A stretch of 64,000 nucleotides of DNA from Gigaspora margarita (taxonomy: Eukaryota; Glomeromycota; Glomeromycetes; Diversisporales; Gigasporaceae). Under the pieces are notes generated by a model. That model saw only the letters and a program-made list of their open reading frames with translations, was not told the DNA's origin and searched no databases. Below, piece by piece: positions 43,755-54,609 of this stretch. The stretch lies in NCBI GenBank assembly GCA_009809945.1, contig WTPW01000648.1:120857-184856 (forward strand), read 5' to 3'. How positions within the stretch are numbered: the first letter of the stretch is position 1; each line of letters begins with the position of its first letter. The position numbers and the translations under genes are program-made.

Positions 43755-45345
43755 CAAAAGCAATAAATGATTATGGTTAATTATATATTTTTTGAAACAC
43801 ACAATCGTTAAAGTGTACAGAATCAAATGTCATACTTATCCTAGTAATTTATTGAATGACTAAATGATTACAGTAATCATACATTATCTTGAAACACAAT
43901 CATAACAGAATTAAACTTCATACTTATGCTAATAATTTATTGAATGAAAAAAAGATTATGGTTAATTATATATTGTAGAGGTCCAATCTGATAAATCTGT
44001 CATCCGTATATCCATATCTGAATTATCAGAATAACTGATAATTATTCAGATAAGCGTTATCTGAATTGGAACTCTAATACATTGGCATGCAAAAGTTAAT
44101 TTTTCATTTTTGTATAACCCAATTTTTTTTTAAAAAATTTTTTTTAAATCCAATTGCGCCATTTATTCTATTTTTTATTTATGGCAACAAAAAACAAATC
44201 CAAAATTTTCTGATTCCATGTTATGCAAACTGCAAAATTAACTTTGCGTGGCCTTATATGTGAATATGAGTTTATTAATTTACAAGTGATGAATTTTGTG
44301 ATTATTGTCATCAAATTTTGGTAATTATTTTTCGGTAATAAAAGTATAGTTTTTGATATATTGGCCAAAAATTATATTATTGAAAAACTATACTGTTATT
44401 ACCAAAAAATAATTATCGAAATTTGGATGATTATCACAAAATTCATCAGTGTCCCACTAATTTTCAAATTAGCTATAAAAAAAAAAAACCTTCCTGCTGA
44501 CTGGAATTTTGGAATACCATGTTATGCAAAACAGAAAATTATCTTTGCATGGCCTAGTTTGAAAAACATTTGTTAAAGTGAACTGAATTAAACTTCATAC
44601 TCATACATAATTTATTAAATTAAATGATTACAGTTAATGCATTGTCTTGAAACACAATCGTAAACAGAATTAAACTTAATACTCATCTTGGTAATTTATT
44701 GAATGATTAAATTATTATGGTTAATCATATATTACCTTGGAACACAATTGTTGAAGTAAACAGAATTAAGCTTCATACTCTGCTAGTATTTTATTGGATG
44801 ATTACATGATTATGGTTATTTGTATTTACAATCTATTGAAACACAATTATTAAAGTGAACAAAATTAAACTTCATACTCAACCTGGTAATTTATTGAATA
44901 ATTAAATAATTATAGTTAATCATATATCGTTTTGAAACACAATCATCAAAGTGAACAGAATTAAACTCCATACTCACCTGATGATTTATTGAATAATTAG
45001 ATGATTCTCTTGAAACTCAATCATTAAAGTGAACTGAATTTAACTTCATGCTCACCCTGGTAATTTTATTGAAGACTAGATGATTACGGTTAATCATGCA
45101 TTGTCCTAAAACACAATCTTCAAAGTGAACAGAATCATCCTGGTAATTTTTTGAACAATTAAATGATTACAGTTAATCATACATTCTCTGAAACGCAATC
45201 ATTAAAGTGAACAGAATTAAACTTTGTACTCACCCTGGTAATTTATTGAATAAATAAATTATACATACATTCTCTTGAAAACTATCGTTAAAGTGAACCG
45301 AATTAAACTTCATCCTGGCGATTTATTGAACAATTAATCATAATT
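43755..45345. repeat. Satellite, variable unit of about 76-105 bp
   Basis: Unit: AATTAAACTTCATACTCA + CCTGGTAATTTATTGAATGA + TTAAATGATTATGGTTAATC + ATATATTGTCTTGAAACACA + ATCATTAAAGTGAACAG. At least ten copies, the unit start recurring near 43913, 44590, 44670, 44765, 44864, 44961, 45037, 45217 and 45302. Copies differ by deletions. It is interrupted by an unrelated segment at 43977-44565. Confidence 0.75.
43977..44565. mobile_element. Insertion in the satellite, partly palindromic
   Basis: Bounded by satellite on both sides. Contains an inverted pair GATGAATTTTGTGATTAT (44289) / ATCACAAAATTCATC (44431) through CCAAAAAATAATTA. Also holds a direct pair, CCATGTTATGCAAACTGC...GCGTGGCCT (44216-44252) and CCATGTTATGCAAAACAG...GCATGGCCT (44517-44554). 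Class unclear; small frames on both strands follow the repeats. Confidence 0.5.
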
Positions 45346-45363
45346 CATAGATTGATAATGTAA

Positions 45364-47231
45364 GGGTATAGACATTTATCAGGTGATTTCCACCTCTTAA
45401 GAGGGTACCTCCCCTCCCCCTACCTGATACGAAACTAGCCAATCAAATTCAAGCAAATAATTTCTACAGACCGGACACAGTTTGGTTCAGTTTTGGTCTG
45501 AAGTCTGCAAACTAGTCTGAGTTTGAATATGTTTGTATGTATTTTTTGATGCTAAACAAGTTTACTTAGTGCATGAAGTTAGAATTAATTAGTAAAATTT
45601 TGTGAATCATAAGATTTTATAGAATTTTATTAATAAAATTCTATAAAATCTTAAATTTCACAAATTTTTATTAATTAATTCTAACTTTATGCACTAAGTA
45701 AACTTGTTCAGCATTTAAAAATACATCTAATCGGCATAATTGTTTTTATTTTACTTGAAAATTAGATATTAGATGCATAATTTTTGATTGTTGATCAAAA
45801 AAGTCAAAGTTAAGCATCTTTTCTCCAAATTTAAAGTAAAATAAAAACAATTCCACCGATTTAATGTATTTTTAGCTGCTAAATAAGTTTACTTAGTGCA
45901 TTAAGTTAGAATTAATTAGTGAAATCTTGTGAATCATAAGATTTTATAGTATTTTATTAATAGAATTATATGAAAACTTATGATTCACAAATTTTTATTA
46001 ATTAATTCTAACTTTATGCACTAAGTAAACTTGTTCAACGTCTAAAAATACACCAAATCGGTATAATTATTTTTATTTTACTTGAAATTTAGAGAATAGA
46101 TGCATAATTTTGGATTTTGATCAAAAAAGGCAAATTTAAGCATTTTTTCTCCAAATTTCAAGTAAAATAAAAACAACTCTGCCAAATAAATGTATTTTTA
46201 GGTGCTAAACAAGTTTACTTAATGCTTTAAGTGAGAATTAATTAGTAAATTTGGCGAATAATAAGATTTTATAGAATTTTATTAATAAAATTTAATAAAA
46301 TCTTATGATTCATAATATTTTACTAATTAATTCTAAATTAAAGCATAAAGTAAACTTGTTCAGCACCTAAAAAATACATTAAATTGGCAGAGTTTTTTTT
46401 ATTTTACTTGAAATTTGGAGAAAATATGCTTAAATTTGACTTTTTTGATCAAAAATCCAAAATTATGCATCTATTCTCTAAATTTCAAGTAAAATAAAAA
46501 TAATTATGCCGATTTGATGTATTTTTAAATATTGAACATGTTCATTTAGTGCATAAAGTTAGAATTAATTAATAAAAATTTGTGAATTATAAGATTTTAT
46601 AGAATTTTATTAATAAAATTTTATAAAATCTTATGATTCACAAATTTTACTAATTAATTCTAACTTAAATGCACTAAGTAAACTTATTCAGCACCTAAAA
46701 ATTCATTAAATCAGCAGTGTTGTTTTTATTTTACTTAAAATTTGAAGAAAGGACACTTAAATTTGACTTTTTTGATCAAAATCCAAAATCATGCATCTAT
46801 TCTCTAAATTTTAAGTAAAATAAAAATAATTATGCTGATTTGATGTATTTTTAGATGCTGAACAAGTTTATTTAGTGCCAGAGATTAATATAAAATAAAA
46901 TTTTTATATTTTTAATTATTATTATTAAAAATTTTATATAGTTATTTTGGGCAATTTTGATTGGCTAATAATACTATATTACTGTCAACTATCGATATAG
47001 CAGAAATTTGGGCTAGAAAAAAATTTCCGTTATATGACTTTTTTATTATTAGTCCGTTATAACGGTTAAAAATTATTTATTTATTAAAACTTTGGTTCTT
47101 TGCAATTAGTCTGTTAAAGAGGTGAATCCGGTCTAAGGGTGTCCGTTATATCGATAGTTGACAGTATATAGCACCTGATAATCCCTCTGACCCTCTCCCT
47201 CTAAAAAATCAGGTGATAAATGTCTATACTC
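45364..47231. mobile_element. PIF/Harbinger-type element filled with an alternating hairpin array
   Basis: Ends GGGTATAGACATTTATCA and the inverse of GAGTATAGACATTTATCA, flanked by TAA at 45361-45363 and 47232-47234. CCAAT boxes near each end (45439-45443 and 46960-46964). Inside lie about four and a half tandem units of roughly 325 bp. Each unit is two hairpins: one formed by GTTTACTTAGTGCATAAAGT / GCACTAAGTAAACTTGTTCA and the other by TTTTATTTTACTTGAAATTT / AAATTTCAAGTAAAATAAAA. No protein. A Tc1-type MITE lies inside at 46982-47164. Confidence 0.75.
46982..47164. mobile_element. Tc1/mariner-type MITE (TA target)
   Basis: A 183-bp element with ends CTGTCAACTATCGATATA (perfect inverted repeats), flanked by TA at 46980-46981 and 47165-47166. 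Contains GTTATA(T/A)-CGGTTA-type internal repeats. Inserted into the right part of 45364-47231. Confidence 0.75.
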
Positions 47232-47234
47232 TAA

Positions 47235-47515
47235 CAGGACTCTGGACATCTCTCATATAGATCATAACTGGGTTTTGGCCAATTTTGATCCAATTTGCTA
47301 AAAATAACAAACCTATATTTTGGTAAATAACTTTTGATCCAGTAATCAGAATTAAATAAACTTTTTTTTGTTAGATGTGCCTTATTGAGAGCTTTATTTT
47401 TAAAAAAAGTTCATTCAAATTAGACTACTAGATGCCAAGATAATTGTTAAACACATTTTTTTTGCTTCTCAAATTTTGGGGTTTTGCTAGAATGCATAAT
47501 GTATGGCCTTTGTAC
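47235..47515. other. Spacer with a decayed dyad-motif segment
   Basis: CTTTTGATCCAGTAATCAGAATT and the following stretch (about 47325-47440) resemble the GATCCAGTGGTCAGAATT dyad motif of 51-56 kb, heavily mutated. No gene. Confidence 0.4.
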
Positions 47516-50500
47516 TAGTGATCCTAGTCGATCAAAAATTTTCGACCAGCCAAGTTGATGAAATTTTATCAGCTTAGTCGGCTTAGTCAAAAATTTTAAA
47601 TGAACTATAGTTTAAATAAACTTCCTTTTATATTTATCATTTGTAACTAGCATTTCGATTATATTTTAGACAGGTTAATTCAATCAAATCTGGATTGAGT
47701 CTATACTAGATTATTTAAAGTTAGTTTTGGGTGCATCCTTAGTTCCGTTATTTAAATTCTTTGATCAATCCAAAAAAATGATCTCTGGTTCGAATATTTG
47801 AATTCTGGATTAAATCCAGATGGCTATTTGTAATTACTATATTAAAATGCTTGCAATTAACACAAATTTAGCGATTCAATAATTTATTAAATAGAAGATG
47901 CAATACGTCATATTTATATCATAATTGTTTTTACTTGATTTTGATATCATCTTTGTGCAATTGCATCATATCTTGCACAATAAATTTTAATGAGAAATCA
48001 TAGTTATTAGTGATTTATTAAATATAAAAAATATCTGAAATATCACTAAAATCTAATCTGTGAACCCAAAAATTCAGCTTGGTTTATATCTCATACAAAG
48101 TCATATACTGTAAATGTGAAATGTAACTAGTCTTAGCTCACATAAAGTATATCTCTTGCTCTAGAAATAATTATTATCAAATAATATGACTTAATTCCCA
48201 TGCTCTAAACATAAATTTTACTGTATCCAAATAGCTTAAATAAAAAAGTAAAATAATAGAATCCATAGTTGTGGTTAAATTCTGAATACAAAAGAATAAC
48301 ACAAAATAGGTAAACCTGCACCAATGGCTATGCAAATGAAAATAATTAGTATGGAAAATTCAAGTAAAAAAAATAGGCTTCTTACAACCCAAGCCCAATT
48401 ACTACGAATTATTTATAAATTCTTGTTCTGAATTCTTTTTTGCTATTAGCATTTAGTGCACAAAATGTCTTTGCAAAATTTTTCTAGCGATGAATTATTG
48501 CTTAATGAAGAATCTTCTTGGTTGTCAGATAAAGAATCGCTCTTATTATCTGATGAACAACGGCCTTTATTATCAGATAATGAACTATTATACTAGACGA
48601 TAAAATTTTCTTGAATGATGAACTTTTTGTTGATAGCAGGCCTTCTTTAGGCAAAGATAAAGATCCATGTAATTTTGCTCAAAATACAATTCTGCAAGCA
48701 TTAAAATCACGAAAAAATATTATTAATAAAAGAAAAATTAGTAAAAAACAAAATAACAATACAAATAAAAAAACCAAACCAGGAAAAAGCTGGGTATGGA
48801 CTTATATGATAAAAGACAAAGTTGCTAAATAATTAAATGCCGTGCATGGATTGTTGATGATAATAATCTTTAACAGTGTCCAGCTATATTCGAATTAACA
48901 ACAAGTACTACAAATTTAGCTAGTTATCTTCGAACTGAGCATAGATTAAATCAAACTGGTTCATTATTACCTTTAAATAGTAAAGGAGAAACACGATTAC
49001 AACCTGTCAAATTAGATTCATCACAGCCCACATTATTAGAGTTAGTTACTCGCAAAGTACCATTGTCAAAAAAAAAACAGGAAAGAATTACCTCTAGAAT
49101 TTTGGCATGGCTAATTGACGATATGCAGCTTTTTAACATTTTAGCAAATGAACAATTTCAGAATATCTTATATGAAGCAGAACCACAATATCAATTTCCA
49201 TGTGAAGATATATTTAAACAAAAAATGTTTAGTTCAATGGAGTATTCTGAAAATAGTCTAAAAATTTTAATTAATGATACATTAGAAAGTTTCACATTTA
49301 CTACAGATTTATGGACCAAAGCTCACAAATCCTATATCAGAATTACTGCACATTGGCTTTCTTCTGAATTCGAAATGTATAAAGCTTTACTTACAATTGA
49401 AGGTTTTCTATATCCGCATACTTCAGAACACATTGAAGATTGTTTAAGAAGAGAATTAGCTAAATGGGATTTAAGTGACAAATGCATAGCAGGTGTAACT
49501 AACAATGCAAGCTCAATGGTAAAAGCATTAAAAGATATAGGAATCTTACATATTCAATGCATAGCTCATACCATTCAATTAGGAATAATGGATGGTTTAA
49601 AGTATGCAACCGACCTTATAACTTGTGCAAAAGCTCTTAACTCATTTATTACAAGAAAAGATAAATATAGAGAAAATTTACGGTTAATACAACTTGAAAT
49701 TGCTAAAACAAAAAACCCACTAACTACTAATCAAAATGCTTCAATTTTGGATCCAATTTCAAACGATACTACAATGAGGTGGAACTCCACATATATTTTA
49801 CTAAATCGGCTACTTGCACTTTATGAAGCAATAAAAAAGCTATAGAGCGATCTTGCAAAAGACAAAGAAAGAAATGTTAGAAATAATGCTACAACGCTCG
49901 AAACTTACTTCTTAATGATGATGATTTGTTAGGAATTCAGGAACTTGTTGAATTATTAGCTCCATTTGCACATGTTACAACTGTAGTAGGCGGTGACCAT
50001 TATCCTACTCTTTCAATGATGCTACCATTAGTAAAAATCTTACAAGAACATCTATTTCAAAAAGAAAGAACTCTTACACACCCAACTATTTGCGAAGTAT
50101 AGGATGAAATTGAGTTGTCATTTAGTGAATGTTGGGAAGAACCAGGATTAGAAGAATATATTGCAGCTATGTTGGATCCAAGATTTAAAGATTTAAATTT
50201 TGAGCCAGAAAAATTTGAATCAACAAAAAATGAATTGCAGCATCGAATGAAAGAAAATATCAAAAATAATAATAATTCTTCAAAATACTTACCCAACAAT
50301 AATTCGTCTACTTCATTATTAAGCTCACTATTTGAAGACACATCTCACCAATCATGTCCTGTCAAAACAGAACTTAAAATTTATTTTTACATGCCTAAAA
50401 TGGTTAAGTATGATCTTTCCGATCCTCTTTATCAAGATCAAAACCTGTTAATCTTTTGGCATAATAACAAAAGAAGTCTTCTTTTAATGGCATATCAAGC

Positions 50501-50960
50501 ACGATAGTTATTAGCTATTCCCGGAACCTCAGTTCCATCTGAGCACTTGTTCTCTGACGCGGGAACATAGTTAATGAAAAACAAAATCGCCTTCATCCTA
50601 ACACAGTACATAACTTGCTTTTTCTAAAAGAAAAACAACAGTGTTTTAACCCTTATCCTGATTTAGAGTAATTTTTTTAAAAATTTTTGAAAATAAATTC
50701 TTATTTGGATTTGTTATTGCTGTTTCGCTATTGTCTATAAGTATTGGGGTTTTTATCTATTATAATAAAAATTAAAAGTCTATTATTGAATAGATACTAT
50801 GGTTAAAAATTAAATGCACACATACATAACACTATATCTGATATTGGTATTTTCATTGAGTACAAACTTATAAAATCGGCTAGCCAATTTTAGAAAAAAT
50901 TGACCGACCGAGTCGAAAAATCGGCTTAGCTGATTTTTTTAATTTCGACTAGGATCACCA
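47516..50960 (+). mobile_element. Full-length hAT transposon (3445 bp), inactive
   Basis: Ends TAGTGATCCTAGTCGA and the inverse of TGGTGATCCTAGTCGA (15 of 16 identical). Flanks CTTTGTAC (47508-47515) and TTTTGTAC (50961-50968) match at seven of eight positions, the hAT target size. Subterminal GTCGGCTTAGTC/GACTCGGTCGG repeats occur at both ends. Holds a single transposase gene on the plus strand. It lies in AT-rich spacer next to the PIF array. Confidence 0.88.
48465..50671 (+). pseudogene. hAT transposase, multiple stops and frameshifts
   Basis: ATG at 48465 (MSLQNFSSDELLLNEESSWL), TAG at 48594. A BED-type zinc finger follows (KPGKSWVWTYM, then in another frame K-C-R-A-W ... Q-C-P-A ... Y-L-R-T-E-H), broken by a frame change near 48830. 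The core ORF (49063-49845) has DLWTKAHKSYIRITAHWL with the first Asp. GVTNNASSMVKAL has Asn (codon 49501) where hAT transposases have the second catalytic Asp. HCIAHTIQL-like and MRWNSTYILL motifs are present. Further stops at 49843, 50100, 50505 and 50568. The C-terminal dimerisation region has IPGTSVPSEHLFSDAG, with the family's Glu, and ends with LFLKEKQ...TAA 50669-50671. Clearly a dead copy. Confidence 0.9.
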
Positions 50961-51046
50961 TTTTGTACTATATTAGAAATTTTATATATAGATATTGATT
51001 GATATATAACACTTAATCATTTTATATCAATTATAAAATATCATTA

Positions 51047-51994
51047 TAAGGTAAAAGGGGATATTGTGGTGAAGTTAACTTTGATCGATGATATCACGTG
51101 ACTTATCTAATAGAATCGAATGATTTTGATATCAACTGACTCATTTCACAAAGACGAATCTAATGGTATAAAAATTATTAAATTCTAATCACTGGATCAA
51201 AAGATATTATCATTCAAAGTTAAAGAAACTAAATTAAAGATTTTAGAGAGGGTGGGGGTATTGTGGCGAACTTGAACTATATCATGATACAATGACCAGA
51301 GCTGAATAATTTTTATACCATTCGATTTGTCTCAATGAGACGAATCGAATAGTGGTTAAATCACCCAATTCCGACTATTGAATCACAAGATATTGACGAT
51401 TATGTACGATATACTACCAAAATAATTTTGAGAGTATTATGATGAAATACAAAGTTGGCTATAAGGTAAGTGCCTTTTAGTACTATGCAAATCGATATTT
51501 ATGCTCTAAGTAAAGTTGTTTGGACGGACAAATTACATACCCTAAAATTTTCATAAATTTAAACAACTTTTTATTAATTGACTTTTATAAAATACGTTCT
51601 TACGAAAAAAGTCTAAATTTTTTTGTAGAAGCGTATTTTGTAAAAGTCAATTAGTAAAAAGTTGCTCAAATTTTATGAAATTTTTAGAGCACACGTAAAT
51701 TGATAGGCCGAACAACTTTAATTAGAGCATAAATAGAATTTACATAGTACCAAAAGGCACTTACCTTATAGCTAACTTTGTCGTTTCGTCATAATACTCT
51801 CAAAATTATTTTTGTATTGTAGTGTCATGCATACATAATCGTCAATATCTTGTGATCCAGTGGTCAGAATTGGATGATCTAACCACTATTTGATTCGTCT
51901 CATTGAGACGAATCGAATGGTATAAAAATTATCCAATTCTGATCATTGTATCACAAGATAATACAAATTCGCCACAATACCCCCTTTTACCTTA
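51047..51994. mobile_element. Long foldback element carrying the dyad motif
   Basis: Ends TAAGGTAAAAGGGG, flanked by TA at 51045-51046 and 51995-51996. The arms pair along almost their whole length (about 470 bases) around a centre near 51615, including CTATAAGGTAAGTGCCTTTT and its inverse. Dyad motifs GATTCGTCTC/GAGACGAATC lie at about 51320-51350 and 51890-51915, with a mutated one near 51140-51170. The left end appears duplicated: GGGGTATTGTGG-like sequence occurs at both 51057 and 51250. Encodes no protein. Confidence 0.7.
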
Positions 51995-51999
51995 TATCA

Positions 52000-52250
52000 A
52001 TTTTGAATAAAAATTGATATATATCTATAATTGATATTAGATATATATCAATTTTTATATTAAATCGTTATATATCTATAAATTGATTATGATTATAATT
52101 ATTTGAAACGATATATAATGATTAACAGATCTTTAATGATTATATAATGTTTTGACCCATTACCAGGTAAAAAAAAATAAAATAAAATAAAATAAAATAA
52201 AGTGCTGATTAAAGCAAATTAAAAAAAATTGGCTTGCTGAAAAAAAAAGG
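52000..52250. repeat. AT-rich dyads and (AAAAT)n
   Basis: ATTGATATATATCTATAATT-like palindromes (52010-52095) and a pentanucleotide run (TAAAA)n at about 52168-52201. Similar GATATATATC dyads recur at 54300-54450. Confidence 0.5.
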
Positions 52251-52356
52251 CATCAGTATCTATTTTTACTCCTCTCTCCCTTTTTTTCTCTTCTCCCTTT
52301 TTTACTCTCTCTCTTTTCTTCTCTCTCTCTTTCTTTCTCTTCATTCCTTTTTCTCT

Positions 52357-52393
<37 letters not shown>
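52251..52393. repeat. Polypyrimidine tract with a long T run
   Basis: About 140 bases nearly free of purines on the plus strand, ending in roughly 30 consecutive T. Frames over it (on both strands) are low-complexity and not genes. Confidence 0.75.
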
Positions 52394-52396
<3 letters not shown>

Positions 52397-52610
52397 ATTT
52401 CGAATACATTCAAAATATTTTAGGACTGGGAAATCAAGCTGGATTATAGCCTGGATCATAGCCTGGATCAAACCAAGTGCATTTGACTAATATTTTCAAA
52501 ATGTTTCAAAATGCTTTGATGATCATAGTACAAGATCAGATTAGATCTTTGTTTATTTTTTTTGTTTATAATTTAGATCTTCTATCACTTTTATATTGTT
52601 TTTTCATTTT
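52394..52610. repeat. Dispersed repeat, inverted match of 61-480
   Basis: AAATATTTCGAATACATTC, GGATTATAGCCTGGATCATA and AGATCAGATTAGATCTTTG correspond, in reverse complement, to the start of the window. The T run lies at its left edge. Repeat class unknown. Confidence 0.6.
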
Positions 52611-53515
52611 CAGTTTGTTTTTTTTTGGTTTTGCTTCATTTTTTTTTAGTTTTGTTTTGTTTTTTTAATTTTTTTCTTTTATTTATTATTTTTTAATTTT
52701 TTTTATACAAAAAAACATCAATCCTAACTTTTGTCACTTTGCAAGAAATCTAACAACTTTTCAAAACTTTGAGCAAGCCAACTTAGCCTTCTGACACTTG
52801 GCAAGTACATACAACTGATTTCACTAAGCAATTTCTAAATTTCAAAGAACACTTCTTTGAAGAAATAAAGATTTAGTTGGTGCTTTATTTTTTTTTGTTT
52901 GATGTTTTTTGTTCTTTTTGTTTTTGTTTTTTAGTCTTTTTTAATTTTTTTTTATTAATTTATTTTATTCTAGCACTTTGGAAAAAAATAACCTAGCTTT
53001 GTTGACACTTTGCAAGCAAGCCCAGACTTTCTGGCACTTTGCAAGAATATATACAACTTGATTTCAGCAATTTCTATTACAAATTCTATTTCAGAGAAAT
53101 GTAGATCTGGATTTTATTTTTTTTATTCAGTTTGCTTACATTTTATTTTTTTTGTTTGTTTTCTTTTTACTTATTTCTTTAATTTTTATTTTTTTTATTT
53201 ATTCCAACACATTGCGAAAACCTTTAACAATTTTTGAATTGCAAGAAACAAACTCTTACTTCAGGGAAATAGAGATTTGGGGCTTCATTTATTTTTTTAT
53301 TTAGTTTGCTTACATTTTTGTTTTTTGTTTGGTTTTCTTTTTTTTTACTTATTTTTTTAATTGTATTTTATTTATTCCTGACTTTCTTCGAAACTTTGCA
53401 AGAAAACGATTTGACTTTTCTGGCACTTTACAAGAACACCAACTCTAACTTCTCTAGCACTTTGCAAGAAGTAGCGAATATGAGCGAATATAATAGTAGA
53501 TATGATAAAATGTGA
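52611..53515. repeat. Degenerate tandem repeat, about 200-bp unit, T-rich
   Basis: Units share CACTTTGCAAGAA...AACTT, TTTCAGAGAAAT-GAGATTTGG and CAGTTTGCTTACATTTT followed by a T-rich tail. Copies start near 52730, 53000, 53205 and 53390. Frames along the T-rich parts encode Phe/Leu runs and are not credible. Confidence 0.6.
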
Positions 53516-53533
53516 AAGTAGTTAAAAATATTA

Positions 53534-53717
53534 CAGTCTACTTTTGCTATAGTCACACAGTCTAACAGAAACTTAATATGACTATAGCGAGAGAAACATA
53601 ATAATAGTCATATCATATAATTATAATGAGAGTTAATTTTATATTACTGCAAATGATTGGTATATAGTTTCAAGAAAATGTGACTATTGTGAATGTGACT
53701 ATTGCGGGAGTAGACTG
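53534..53717. mobile_element. Tc1/mariner-type MITE (TA target)
   Basis: A 184-bp element with ends CAGTCTACTTTTGCTATAGT and the inverse of CAGTCTACTCCCGCAATAGT, flanked by TA at 53532-53533 and 53718-53719. GTGACTATTG is repeated inside the right end. Confidence 0.75.
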
Positions 53718-53719
53718 TA

Positions 53720-54590
53720 CTATTTTTTCATTTTCATTTTTTTATTTTTTGGAGGTTTTTTTTGGTTTTTGGTTTTTTTTTATAATAATATATAATAAAA
53801 ATATGTAATATAATATAATATATAATAATAATATATAATAATAATAAATAAATAAATAATTTTATATTAAATTGCGAAAACTTGCAAATATTGATTAAAA
53901 ATATATATTTAATTTTTTTTTTTTTATTTGTTAATTTCAAGTACAGGAATAGGATAGTAAGTTACAATTATATCAGGATGATATATAAAGAAATACTATA
54001 TTTAAAATTTCTAACTAATCATCTACTAATCTATGCAATAGGGCAAGCCTATCACTTGCAGTCAGGGCTAACCATTAAACCGCTACAGAAAAAAGATGTG
54101 ACATTTTACCTTATACTTTTCTATTTTAAACTAAAAGATTAAATTTCTAGTTTAAGAAGGCTAGAAGAAACTAAATATATTTAATTTAAAATATAACATA
54201 TAATAATAATAAATTAATAAAATAAATTTATAATAAATTGCAAAACCTTGCGAAAACCTGTAAAATGTTTAAAAAATTTGCAAAAAGTATGATTATGTGA
54301 ATATAATATTATTAATTGATATCATATTAGATATATATCAATTAATATCTATATCAGATATATATCGATTACTATCACTATCGATAAAAATTAGCAGAGG
54401 TGTTGGGTATCAATATATATCTTATCGGTTAGTAATTGATATATATCTATATATAAAATTTGCTGATGTAGATGTCTGGGATTCTAGAATATCTACTTTT
54501 GAATTATTTTATAGTTATATAGCAAATATAAAATAAAAAGATAAAAATAATTTAAAATAAAAAAATATTTAAAATAAAAAATATAGATTA
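53720..54590. other. AT-rich spacer
   Basis: Contains poly-T/poly-A and (TAA)-rich tracts, a short fragment CACTTGCAGTCAGGGCTAAC (about 54054) that matches the inverse of SINE copy 3 near 55110 (a solo SINE fragment), and GATATATATC dyads at 54300-54450. No gene. Confidence 0.45.
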
Positions 54591-54609
54591 AAATAAAAAA
54601 TTATTTAAA

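Noticed and set aside
47516..50960. Assigning 47.3-51.0 kb to a LINE or host gene
   Set aside because: End repeats, 8-bp flanks, BED-like finger and the C-terminal dimerisation motif identify a hAT transposon.
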